From Zygnema cylindricum (lineage: Eukaryota > Streptophyta > Zygnematophyceae > Zygnematales > Zygnemataceae): a stretch of DNA of 64,000 nt. Shown here in pieces: positions 43,331-54,900 of the stretch. How positions within the stretch are numbered: the stretch's first letter is position 1; each line of letters opens with the position of its first letter. The notes under the pieces were generated by a model. The model made no database searches, was not told where the DNA came from, and saw only the letters and a program-made list of their open reading frames with translations. Position numbers and translations under genes: made by a program. Location: contig JBBHKE010003062.1 of assembly GCA_037447655.1 (NCBI GenBank), forward strand, positions 1 to 64,000, read 5' to 3'.

Positions 43331-44700
43331 GAGGCTCCAAGAGGACCATGGAGGGGGTTCTTCCGGAGGGAAGAAAAAGGCACTTGTGGTTTCAAAAGTG
43401 ACAGGAGAAACCGAGGATGAGTCTTCTGAGGAGGATGGGGAGCTTCTTCTTGACGAGAGTCTGGAGGAGAAGGAGATCCCTTGGAGACAGAAGTGTGCTC
43501 TTGGAGCAATTTGGGAAGCTCTATAGGAAGGATGGATTATCGACTCAGGTGCATCCATGCATATGTGTCGTGATAAGGAACTCTTCACTAAGCTAAGGAA
43601 AATCCCTACTGTAGAGATAGAGTATGGGGATAGAGAATAGTTACTACAAATCTAGTGGGATCAGTAGATCTGAAAGTCTTAGTGGAGGGTAAGACTTCTA
43701 TACTTACATTCTCAGATGTACTCTACATTCCTCAGCTGAATAAAAATCTTGTCTCTACGTCTGTGTTACATTAAAAAGAGTTTGATACCTTCACTCGAAA
43801 GGGAGTCTTTACAGCTAAGTATGAAGATGAAGTTTACTTCACGACAGATAAGGGTAGCCAAGGAATGTTTAGGCTTATCCTGAGTAATGAAAAGAAGAAT
43901 GTTTACTATTTTGGTGTTCCTAAGCTGATGATTTGGCATATGCGGTTGGGGCATATGCATTTTGATAGGTTGAGGGAAATGAAAAAACATGGGGTAGTAG
44001 AAGGCATTCAGTTTGGGGATAATGAAATGATGGATGATTGTAGTGGTTGTGCTTAAGGTATGGCTCACAGACTTCCCTTTCCCAAAGCCACCACATATAG
44101 AGGTGAGAAATTGTTAGATTTAGTCCACACAGATATTTGGGGACCTGCAAAAGTACCTTCGGTTGGAGGAAATAGATTTATGATCACAATAACCGATGGC
44201 TGGTCTAGGTACTCTGGAGTATTCTTTCTGAAAACAAAGTCTGAAGCATCAACTTACTTCAAAGAATATAACGCTTGGAGAGAGAAGTTGCATGAAACCC
44301 CCATTAAGAGGATAATGAGTAATAATGGGGGGGAATATACCTCTAACCAGTTTGAGGAATATCTAAGAGACGAGGGAGTGCAGCACCAGAACACTGTACA
44401 ATATAACCTGGAACAAAATGGGGTAGCTGAGAGGTTGAATCCAACACTAGGAGATAGTGGAAGCAGTATGTTGGCAGACAAGAAAATAGGAAAGAGATTT
44501 TGGGCTGAAGCAATGAACTGTGCCAACTACATTAAGAATAGAGTCCTTACCTCAGCTGTAAATGGAGTGACACCTTATGAGAGTTGGGTTGGAAGGAAAC
44601 CAGATATCTCACACCTTGAAGTATTCAGTAGCCAAGTTTACAGTCTTGACACAGATAGGAAGAACTAGAAACTAGATGCTAAGGGAAAACCTGGATACTT
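43331..44700 (+). pseudogene. Copia protease and integrase, family B (copy 2)
   Basis: Acidic spacer, WIIDSGASMHMCRDKELF (DSGA), LVEGKTSILTFSDVLYIPQLNKNLVS, pre-integrase MIWHMRLGHMHFDRLREM...CSGCA-stop, core LVHTDIWGPAKVPSVGGNRFMITITDGWSRYSGVFFLK, IMSNNGGEYTSNQF (the usual SDNG Asp is Asn) and LEQNGVAERLNPTLGDSGSSML. Ends EVFSSQVYSLDTDRKN-stop. Confidence 0.87.
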
Positions 44701-46144
44701 TGTGGGATATGATGAGAATGTTAAGGGATATAGAGTTTATGACTTAGCAAAGAAAGATATAATTCTGGTCAAACACTTAGTTGTCATGGATGAAGGGAAG
44801 TCATTGACCCCTTCAAATATACAAAGAAGATAAGAATCAGATTTGAGTCCGACAGTGAGGAGAACTTGGTCGTTCCCCGAAAGGGACATGAGTGAAACCG
44901 TGATTGCAGATTCAGGGGAGATCCGAGATACAAGAGACTCACCGGAAACCTTGCATACTCCTATGGATTTCGAGGACATAGAAGCAGTGGGACCAGAACC
45001 GGCTTACATGGACAAGGGAGCCGATGAGACAGTGAGAAGAAACCCAGACTTCCATCCATTCTAGCTTCGAAGTTTGAGGGAGGAAGGAGGAGCAACAAAA
45101 GGATACAGGAAAAACAGGTCACTCATAAGGTAATTAAGCTATCTCACCCAGATGAGCCTCAGTCTTACTCGGAGGCAGTTAATAGTCCAGAGAAAGAAAG
45201 ATGGATTAGAGCCATAAATGATGAGATGGCTTCTATCATGGAAACAAATACTTGGGAATTTGCGGATTGTCCTCCAGACAGAAAACCTATTGGGTGTAAA
45301 TGTGTATTTAAAATAAAACTGAACCCAGATAATACCATTGAGAGATATAAGGCTCGATTGGTAGCAAAAGGGTTCACTCAAAAAGAGGGGATTAACTATG
45401 AGGAGACCTTTGCTCCAGTTGTTCGGTTCCCCTCAGTAAGGATTCTCCTCAGTTTGGCAACAGCGGATGACATGGAAATCCACCAGATGGACTTTAAGAC
45501 AACTTTTCTTAATGGTGAGTTAGAGGAAGAAATTTTCATGAGGCAACTCGAGGGGTTCATGGAAGAATGAGAAGAGAGCAAAGTCTGCGGACTCATAAAA
45601 TCATTATATGGACTGCTGCTGGCTCACCGACAGTGGAATAAGAAACTAGATGAGTTTCTCACCAATCTGTGATATATCTGTATCAGCTCTGACCATTCTA
45701 TCTATATGTTTGAAGATGAGTATGGTGTCATTATTATTGCAATTTATGTGGATGACATGCTTGTGTTAGTAAGTCTTTGAAAAAGATCAATAGGCTAAAG
45801 AAAGATCTTAGGGGCAGATTTGATATGAAGGATTTAGGGGAGGCAAAATATATATTTGGGGATCCAAATGGAGAGATAGAGGGAAGAAGAATATTAGACT
45901 TACTGAGAAAGAATGAATAGGAAATATCCTTGAGAAATTCCAGATGGAAAATGCTAACAGTGTTACCACTCCCATGGACTTGAAAAAAATATGTGATGGG
46001 AGTGAAGAAGGAGGAGTGATGATCTTAGACGATCAGATGAGTCCAGAGGAGAGAGAGTTTATGAAGTTTGGGAAAGAAGAGAAATTTTCGGGAAAAGTGC
46101 GGGTTGAAAGAAAAATTTTTTATTAGACTAGAAAATAAGGGGAG
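44701..46144 (+). pseudogene. Copia RT, family B (copy 2), with deleted RNase H
   Basis: Capping region VGYDENVKGYRVYDLAKKDIILVKHLVVMDEG, linker, then RT NTWEFADCPPDRKPIGCKCVFKIKLNPDNTIERYKARLVAKGF, HQMDFKTTFLNGELEEEIFMRQLEGF, LIKSLYGLLLAHRQWNKKLDEFL and IAIYVDDMLVLVS (YVDD intact), LGEAKYIFG. After MENANSVTTPMDLKK...MSPEEREFMKFG the coding sequence jumps to the polypurine tract, so RNase H has been lost. Confidence 0.87.
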
Positions 46145-46452
46145 TGTTGAAATTAATAGATTTCTAGAGTATTTTCTAGGTTTTAATTTGTTAAGATAAA
46201 AGAAAAGAAAAGGACAGGCAGCCTGCCTCCACCTCCTCTCTCTAGCCCCCATACTTGTTGTAGTCACTGAAGGATAGAGAGGATGGTTGATCCATGTCTG
46301 CCTTAGTTCAACAGGCAGTTATTTTTAGTAGGTTACTAAAAATATACTTGACGGACCCAAGATTTTATCCTGGTACCTGCGGTTCGTCAAATTGGCCGAC
46401 AGCGGTCAGCTTTATCCTATTAGACTAGGACCAATGCTAAATGTGATAGTAT

Positions 46453-46534
<82 letters not shown>

Positions 46535-47241
46535 GCGAGGAACAAATCCATTTAACTAAAACTGTATATAGCATGCAAAGATACAGTTTTATGAAAGTAC
46601 GAAGTACGATTCTATTTCAAAACGAATATCTTGCATTTTGTTTCGATAGTGAAAAAAATATCGCGCAAGTATTTATAACGGCTAAGATTGCGTCTCGCTG
46701 AAAATCCAACGGCGCACATCATCGCCGAAATCCCGGAATTGTCACTTTGGCGTTTTCTGACGTGGCATGACCTGGAGCCACGTGGAGAGATGACATTTGG
46801 TCATGGGATTTCCGAGGAATGTACGGACGAGTGAAATGCAGACACGCGTCCGCTTAATAGCCCTGTCGTACATAGGCGGTACAAAAGGTACACTGGCAGT
46901 AGTACTTTTTTGGTACGGTACAGTAATCTGATTGGTCTGTACTTCAGTAGGTAGAAGTTATTAGAGGGAATCAGGACTTAGAAAATTTTGGTAGGTAGTC
47001 ACCTCTCCCTTTGAGAGTTTGTACAAATTGGCATTTTTACTGCCTCATAACTTATCGGTTGGTTGGCCGTTTTCAGTGATTCTTTTTGCTATGGACTCAA
47101 GGGAGTCCATGCTACATAGGGGTGTTGTCAAACTGTCTTTTTGTCTTACTGGACAGTAGTGGTTGTGGCTTGAAGTGGGTTAGTTAAATACTATCTAGAG
47201 GCTTTCGTATTCTGTGGTCCAATGGAGGACACAGAATTACA
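46145..47241 (+). repeat. Family B 3' LTR (copy 2)
   Basis: TGTTGAAATT start, CAGAATTACA end, 1,097 bp. Carries the antisense tRNA-like block at 46348-46425, a (TA)n tract at 46455-46531 absent from other copies, a degraded hairpin at 46631-46664 and the conserved ttcagtgattctttttgct near its end. Confidence 0.82.
46455..46531. repeat. (TA)n microsatellite within LTR
   Basis: About 77 bp of uninterrupted TA inside the 3' LTR, directly after the tRNA-like block. Confidence 0.95.
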
Positions 47242-48459
47242 CACCTCGAGTTCTACAAGGCTTTTGAGTTATGACCTATGTCTTCGGTTGACGTAAATAA
47301 GGTAACTCGTTACTCTCCACCCGAGGGGAATTGAGATTAGCCTTACTCTTTCTAAACAAACTTTGGCAGAAACGAGAAGCTTTGAGATTTATCTAATATC
47401 ATTTTTTGGAGATTTTAGCCTAAAGAGCTTCAAATGACCCTCCTTCAACATGTCGAGTAACATCCAATCTACATCCCTCGAAATATTACCATATCAATGG
47501 GCGAAGGCTTGGAAGGAGCATAACTTAAGGAAAAAACACATTGATTCCCTAACTCTTGCGCCTTGGGTCCCACGATTGATGAAATCCCAATTTCCATTTA
47601 CTCACTATGTGTCTTTCTCTCATCATCGAGCAACAATGCAAAAGTATGCCGACACTCACAACATCCCATAACCATCCACGAGTATGCCAGCACAAGCGCA
47701 AAGATGCGACAAGGAGTCCGCACGGCAAGCAAGATGGCAATAGAGGTCAAAGCTTTTCTTACTATGTCATCTTTGCCTTACAAAAAAGTCATAAGTTATA
47801 CGTCTTAGCTGAATCGAGTTCTCCTATGTTATATAGTGTCTAATCTCGAAAGCAACGAGGATGACGTTTGGCTCAATGACAACCCAATAGTACTGTGCAA
47901 CAATTGGGTGTCGGTGGGTACGAGTCCATTTCTTGACAGTGTCACTTCCAAACTAACGATGGTGTGCGGGCCTCATATGTACCACATATGCTCCTAATAC
48001 AATGGATGACTGCCAAGTGACGTAAAAAATGTATGGTCAAGAGTCTAAACCTCATGAAACAAATGGCATAGCCAGTCTCTTTTTGGGACAAGTCTCTTTC
48101 CCAAACGGGTATGTAATGGGCTACTGTAAGCTTGAATAATTCCCATCTATCCTCGTTAGCCTAAAATAGGGTAAAAGGATGCATGTAGCAAAACGGTTAT
48201 GGTCCCTCTGATTATACAATTTTTGTAGCTCAACCGTCCTATGAACTACGTCGTAGGGATCAAAGTTGTTTAGATCGAGGGTTTGGATGATCCTTCGGGT
48301 GAGAGAACTCAAGCCGTGCCTCTCCATGTTTTGAGGGCGTAATGTCCCGCCCTCGAGGAGGCCCAATATGTCCTATAGTCCTCATGCGTTTTTCCCATAG
48401 GAGCTTCTTCTCTCACTATATGGTAATTTCCCATGTGGCCGTGGTAAAATGTGCCCACG
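47242..48459. other. Unassigned DNA, no gene recognised
   Basis: Several short open frames exist (for example 47450-47671 plus and 48121-48366 minus, the latter reading RTVELQKLYNQRDHNRFATC) but none has a recognisable domain, an intact start and supporting context. They may be remains of an old mobile element. Confidence 0.5.
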
Positions 48460-48587
48460 GGTTTTGTTAAGAATCGAAAAAGTGCTCAAAAAGACGCTCA
48501 CACGTGATAAATCAAATCTCATAGCTGAAGCTTAAATAAACATATTCCACATAAAACACTCACGGCTCACAATAAAACATGTTGGCC

Positions 48588-48618
<31 letters not shown>

Positions 48619-49180
48619 AAGCCGAAGATTTCTCAATACAACCTCTCTCTTTCATAGATCTTCCCTCCTTAAATCTTCTTCTCTCTCTACATCTTAATGT
48701 GTCACTCCTTAAGACACATGATGCATCTCTACACAGACTGCATGATGCATCTCCCCAGACTGCATAATAAACAGATGGAAAACACTCACTAATATACCTT
48801 TTTGACACCGACAACTCACGACCACTAACTCCACTAACTTAAAACAGACGAGGGCGCCGAAGTCCACATGCGGTCGTGCGCCTAGGAAACATTCAAGCGC
48901 CGAAGCAAAGTGACACACACTAAAGGAACTAGACACGTACAACGCACTAAATATCATAGTCACTGTATAAGACAATACAAGACAAACGAAACCACACTGA
49001 ACCATCACACACATAAATAATGTACCGGCTGGGTACTGAACCACCGTACATTAAACAAACCACAGGTACTCCGATGCAAGTCGTGAAACCATACTCAAAC
49101 CCGAATCGCGCCACGCGAACCAAAAACGTCAACAAATCCGATGACGGCCGATTCTCCACAACTCATCCGCCGATTCTTCC
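48460..49180. repeat. Possible old family A-like LTR
   Basis: The order of short blocks resembles the family A LTR: gctgaagcttaaataaaca, then aagccgaag-ttt-tcaatacaacctctctct, then catgcggtcgtgcgcc near the far end. A (TA)n tract lies at 48590-48617 and a 20-bp repeat of actgcatgatgcatctcc at 48720-48770. Identity is low and ends were not defined. Confidence 0.3.
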
Positions 49181-50400
49181 AATAATCTTAACAGATTTTG
49201 CATCGTGACATTTGTCAAATGTTATTGGACAAACGTAAGGGTATGTCCCCATGTACTTGTAACTTAGCGAACTTACTTTTTATTTTAGCGCGGATCCGGC
49301 GTACTCAATTTTCAAGTGTCCCTATGTGTAAGAACGTATCGTAAGTTGCGTTTGTGACGATTGTATACGTCGACAATACCTGTGACGGTTGTCAACGTCT
49401 ACAATCTGTGTTGTCGGACGTTATTTTTTGGAACTGCTTGTGTTCCCTTTGATTTGCGAAATAAATAGCTTACTATAGTACCGTGTCAGATTTGCGACGC
49501 TAATCATGATGCCACGTACTTCCACGATACCAAAAGTACAAAGAACAATAATGTTGGAAAAAGAAAGTACAAAATTTTCATTTTTTTTGGTTTTTTGTTT
49601 GACCGACCGTAACCGACCGTCTTTTTTTTTCCTGGTGAGTCAACCGACCGTAACCGCCCGACCCCCAAAATTTGGCAACCGAATCCGTTCCGGATCCGGC
49701 GCGGGCGGTCGGTTAACGGTCGGTCACTGTTTCGGTTGACCGTTTGCGACCTCTGGAGAGAGGAGAGGGATAGAAAAAAGTAAATATTATCCAGCTATAT
49801 ATCGCTAAATCGACCCTTTGACGTTATCCTGGCCGATAATATCGGACCGCCATGCCGAGCGAAAACCGGCACCTCGGTTTGTTGTCTGTACCGAAGAACT
49901 GCCGGTACGATTGCGGTGCGCAACACTTCAAAAGTTTTGTACTGTAATGTACTGTACTCTTCAGTACTGTACTGTACTCTTCAGTACCATACTGTACTGC
50001 ATGTTACCTTCCTTGAAATGTGATCGAACTGCATGCAGCCGTGCAGCGTAGTAGGAAAGACTAAATGCTGTCCGGGTAAATTTTTGACGTGTTCTGCGCA
50101 GTTAATGCCTCATTATTTCGAATCTGATACGGGATTTAACATTGGCCACACATCGATTCCTTCAACCGCGCAAGACAACGTAACGTAGCAATTACTCGTC
50201 TTTAGGCAAAAGCTACAATTAACCAACGAAATCCACACTATTGGCGCCGAATACTGCAGAGGGAAATTCTGAAAGGTTGAGTTCACAGCAATCTTCTGGC
50301 TTGCAATAAGAAGGAGAGAAAGAAGGTCCTCTTCTGTTCCACCGCGAAGCCTTGTGAAGTAGGCTTTTCAAAAAATTGATTTGAATGTTCGAGTGATACG
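49181..50400. other. Upstream region of the ATPase gene with short repeats
   Basis: No gene. 49590-49740 is rich in accgaccgtaaccgaccg and its complement ggtcggttaacggtcggtc, able to fold back. 49940-50000 repeats tactgtactcttcag. Promoter and 5' UTR of the downstream gene should lie in 50.0-50.4 kb, but no element could be assigned with confidence. Confidence 0.55.
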
Positions 50401-50636
50401 ATGGTAGAGGCCGCACGTGTGAAGACTGTGGTCGCAAACGAAACAGAAGAGCGACAGAATGTCTCAAGATGCATTTTAGCAAAACAAGACAGTGGAGAGC
50501 ATTCTAAAAGAAAGGCAGCAGCAGAGAGAGAGTCACCGAGAGACGCACAGAAAGAGACGGAGAGAGAAAGATTTACTGCAGCAAAACAAGACAGTGGAGA
50601 GCATGCCAAGAGAAAGGTGGCAGCAGAGGGGGAGAA

Positions 50637-50670
<34 letters not shown>

Positions 50671-51981
50671 AAGGAAGTACGGAAAGGGAAGGATGCAGGG
50701 ATTAAGGTAGGAGGAGACGCTTCTCTGGCTGAAGGAAGACAAACCCTAGCAAAGCTCACAAATGGAGGCATAACAGCTCAGCAAAGCGTTAAAGAAGAAT
50801 CGCCCTTAAAGCGGAGGCTTCGTCAGAGGCCAAAACCTATGTCTCCTAAAAGACAAGGGAGGCCTCCTAGACCCGTGTCGCACTCTTCTCGAAGAAAAAA
50901 GCCTCTCCGTCATAAGAGACCAGCTCCTGTAAGAGATTTGCTTCTTCCATTGAGTGAGTTTTGATTCACAAAATGTTGGAAAAGTTGTAAATGTTGAAAT
51001 ATATAAAGGAACAGCAGGCTCCGGGATAGAAGTAGTATCTGTCGAACTCAATTAAGTTTGTAGGTTAGAAGATCAATCGCATAATTTGCAAGTTATAGAG
51101 GAGTTACATGAGCTCTGTAACTGGCGTCAGTAACGCAGTATTTATAGTATTCGTACAGAAAACTGTATGATTTGTGGAAAACGTACATTTCCTGTACGAT
51201 GATTTCTGGCCAGTATCGCCAGTGATAGCGTCTATGTAATTACTCTGTAAGTAAAATTATTTGTAGAGGACTACTGTATGTGATTTTTGTAGTTCACTTT
51301 AGAAGCATTGAAAACTAAGCAATCGTGGTTAGTTAGACACACATATGTTGTTCTTGTGTATCAAATTTTTTGACATGTAACCTGAGGTTTTTAAGATGAT
51401 CCTTGCAAGTCTTGTCCATTAGTTCCCATATGGTTGTTTTGAAGTAAACGTTGATTAGCTTTTTGGTGAATGTTTGACTCTATCAGTGGTGGTCATCTGG
51501 AGCCTCACGAACTTATGGTCATTTTCGTCAACTTGACTTCAGTTGTTTTAAGATAATACTTCTGTTTAAAGATTGTATAAGTGCTGGTTTAGTCAATGCC
51601 CCTCGTATATCCAAACAACGAAGGAACTGGGGTTACAGTTGTTCACGTATTGTTGTATGTATTTCTCTTTGTATAGTGTCATATGTCTTGTTGCTTACAT
51701 ATTCTTTGTGTATATTTTCACCATACAGTTTCGTATGTGTTGTTGTTCATGTGATGTTTCATTTATTGCCATTAGACAATTTCATATGCATCGAATTTGA
51801 TATGTTGCTAGGCATATTTCCATTCACAAGTTAGCACCTTGGACATGCTCTCTTTCAACAGGATCCTCCACCTTCTCGAAACTTGCGAAGGTCCAAACGA
51901 GTGAGACGTGTTCCTCCTGGCTTTGGGTTCTACACAAGCGGAGAAGGGCTTGATTGTGACGGTTTAGACGACGAGGATAAG
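50401..51981 (+). CDS. ATAD2-like gene, exons 1-2: basic N-terminal region
   Basis: Exon 1 (50401-50928) begins ATGGTAGAGGCC and encodes a Lys/Arg/Glu-rich segment ending SPKRQGRPPRPVSHSSRRKKPLRHKRPAP; QGRPPRP resembles an AT-hook core and the clusters could be nuclear targeting signals. Donor GTAAGA at 50929 is preferred to GTGAGT at 50954 because only the former keeps exon 2 in frame. Exon 2 (51862-51981) encodes DPPPSRNLRRSKRVRRVPPGFGF...DDEDK, changing to acidic. A coding GA-rich repeat is present at 50500-50690. Confidence 0.72.
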
Positions 51982-54900
51982 GTAACACAAAGTCTCTTTA
52001 AAGGGAATTTTAGATGTTGTTAATTCACTTAAGATTTCAACAGGGTCTGTTATGAGTGTTAACACTCTCAAGGATTGATGTGGATAAAGGTTGTTGTCTT
52101 TCAGAATGGTAGCAATGGCAGGTTAATGTCTTACAGTGTGTTGACCTCCTTTATATAATTTCTTTTATTTTTATTTTTTGCAGGAAGTATATTCAGATGG
52201 TGGTCACGAAAGACAGGAGGAACATGTGGACCTTGAGCTTCAAGTAAGTCAGGATGATGTCTCTGCTCAAGATGTTAAAGTGAGACCGAAATTCGAGCCT
52301 ACTGTTAAGGTAACTGAACCGCCAAGGAGAGAGGGTTTAAGACCTAGAAGGGGAGGTACAGCAGTAGTACAGGAAAGCAGGTCAGAGGAAGAGGACGAGG
52401 AGGAACAGGACGAAGAGGACGACGGAAATGGGGATGGAGATCAGCTTTCTCACGAAGAGGACGAGGATCTGGAGAGGGAAGAGGATGGAGAAGGAGACGA
52501 GGAGGAGGATGAAGGAGAAGGTGAGGAAGGAGAGGAAGGGGAGGAGGAGGAGGAGGACGAAGAAGGAGATCAAGGGCGACGGGAAAGAAGATATGCTCTC
52601 CGGAATAGAACAGAAGTTCAACGGTTTTCTCCAAGGAGGGAGGAACGCCCAGCTCGGGCAAGATCCCCTAGGAGGATGTATCCCCAGGGCGGGAACGGAG
52701 GAGGAGGAGGAGGAGCTGGAGGAGGAGCCGGAGGAGGAGGAGGAGGAGGAGGAGGTAAAAGGGGAAGAGAAGGTAGGAGACTAACGTCAAAAGGCCACAA
52801 AAGACACCACTCTTTACGGGCCGAAGATTCGGATGATTCCTTACTTGTTGATGAGATGGACCAAGGTCCGGCCGGTTATTGGGGGAGAGTTAGTAGACCT
52901 TCTGAACCTCCATGGATGCCTCCTGGTATTGAGATCCTTGGACCCTCAGCTTGGGGTTTAGGAGCTTCTGCAAATGGATGGGGGAGCCATGGGGATTGGC
53001 TTGCTGGGGGAGTAAACCAAGGAGGAGGAGGAGGAGGAGAGGGAGTTTCTGGAGGGGTTGGGGGACAGGGAGGAGGAAAATTTGCGGCGAAAGTTGGGGC
53101 TGATGTTCAGCCTATTCTGGTGGATACATCCGTCACATTTGATCAAATTGGTGGTCTTTCTCAATATATAAATTCTCTGAAAGAGATGGTTTTTTTTCCT
53201 TTGTTGTATCCTCAGTTTTTTGCTAAATATCATATTGCTCCCCCGCGAGGTGTTCTCCTTTGCGGCCCTCCGGGCACGGGAAAAACTTTAGTAGCTAGGG
53301 CCTTAGCAAGCACGGCAGCTCGGGCAGGTCAAAAAATAACTTTCTTTATGCGAAAAGGTGCCGATGTACTCAGTAAGTGGGTGGGAGAAGCCGAGAGACA
53401 GTTGAGAATGCTTTTTCAAGAAGCTCAACGATGTCAACCTTCAATCATTTTTTTCGATGAAATCGACGGTTTAGCTCCTGTTCGTTCCGGAAAACAAGAA
53501 CAGATTCATAACTCAATTGTTTCGACTCTTCTTGCTTTAATGGACGGTTTAGATTCGAGAGGACAAGTTGTGGTTATTGGAGCCACAAATAGAATCGATG
53601 CGATTGATGGAGCTCTACGAAGACCGGGAAGATTCGACAGAGAGTTTTTCTTTTCGCTGCCCGATGTCAAGGCAAGAACAGAAATTTTAGGAATTCATAC
53701 ACGGAATTGGAAAGATCCTCCCTCAGAAAGCTTAAGGAAGGAACTTGCCCAGTCATCTGTTGGATACTGTGGAGCCGATATGAAGGCTCTTTGTACTGAG
53801 GCAGCTATACGAGCTTTCCGAATGAAATATCCTCAAGTTTATGAAAGTGACGAACAGTTTGTAATAGATGTGGATTCAATTAGAGTGGAAAGAAGGCATT
53901 TTCTCGATGCCATGAAAGCCATTACCCCTGCGGCTCATAGATCAGCTGTAGTTCATGCTCGTCCTTTACCTCCATGGATTTCCCCTTGTCTTGAAAGTCG
54001 ACTGGGAACTATTATGGAAAAGCTTAAGGAGGTTTTCCCACCATTGGCAGCACAAGAATCGGAGGAGGAAGAGGAGGAAGAGGAGGACGAGAGAGAGGGT
54101 GACGGTATGCGACAGTTGACACGTTTCCTTGGAGCTCGATTTGGGACCGCCATTCCCTTCTTACAAAGGCCTAGGCTTTTGCTTTGTGGAAAGGCTGGGG
54201 CAGGACAGGTGAGAAGGAAGAGAGTTTTTGAGACGGAAGGGGAGAAGGATTTTGTTTCCTTGGGAATTTCTTTTTCAGCTTTCTGTGGGCTTGTTTAATG
54301 TGGCCTCACCTTTTTTTTTTTGTTCTCTCTGATTTTTTGTACACTCGTCAGTTTTATTTACTTGACTTTTTGTTACCGATTTTTTTAAAGGTTGTAATGC
54401 CAGTCCACAATGTGATTTATAAGTGAATCAGTTTGTGACACATAGTGACTCAGAGTTACTCAATAGTTTGTACCATTTTTTATCTTTTATTCTCTTCATT
54501 TTTCCTAGAAATCCAATGAATAGATTATGTTCTGACTTGTAGACTTATAGTGTGGATGGAGAAATTGGTGTGGTTTACAAATTTTTTGTATGTAAAAAGA
54601 AAGGGGCATGTATATATGCTTAAAGTCCTCAGTTTGACTTTCTTTGGAAGTTACTGTGGTCATACTAATTTATGTTTTGAAAAAGGGGTTCCCGGATTTA
54701 GTATGGGCCAGATGAATTAGATTGAGGGCTGTACAGAGTGTATAAATCTGAAAACACTGGACTTTCTTCCTTTTTTTATTTTTTTTATTGCATCGTTTTT
54801 TTTTGTTTGTGTCTACACGTCTGCTAATTGTTTTTGAAGTAATGGCCTTATTCTTAGACATTGCCTATAATCGCCTATCACCTAAATTTACTTAGATTCT

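Larger units (their letters stand above)
41401..47241 (+). mobile_element. Ty1/copia family B element (plus copy 2), near full length
   Basis: 5' LTR 41401-42431, gag, protease, integrase, RT, polypurine tract aaataaggggag and 3' LTR 46145-47241. Most of RNase H is missing and many stops occur. The two LTRs are much more different from each other than the 5' LTR is from the solo LTR at 24333, so they may come from different subfamilies. No matching target duplication was found. Confidence 0.82.

Noticed and set aside
54209-54298. Continuation of exon 3 to the stop at 54298
   Set aside because: A good GTGAGA donor at 54209 and the next exon (DYLGPAVLHELE) continue the AAA2 domain in phase; the extra residues have no family match.
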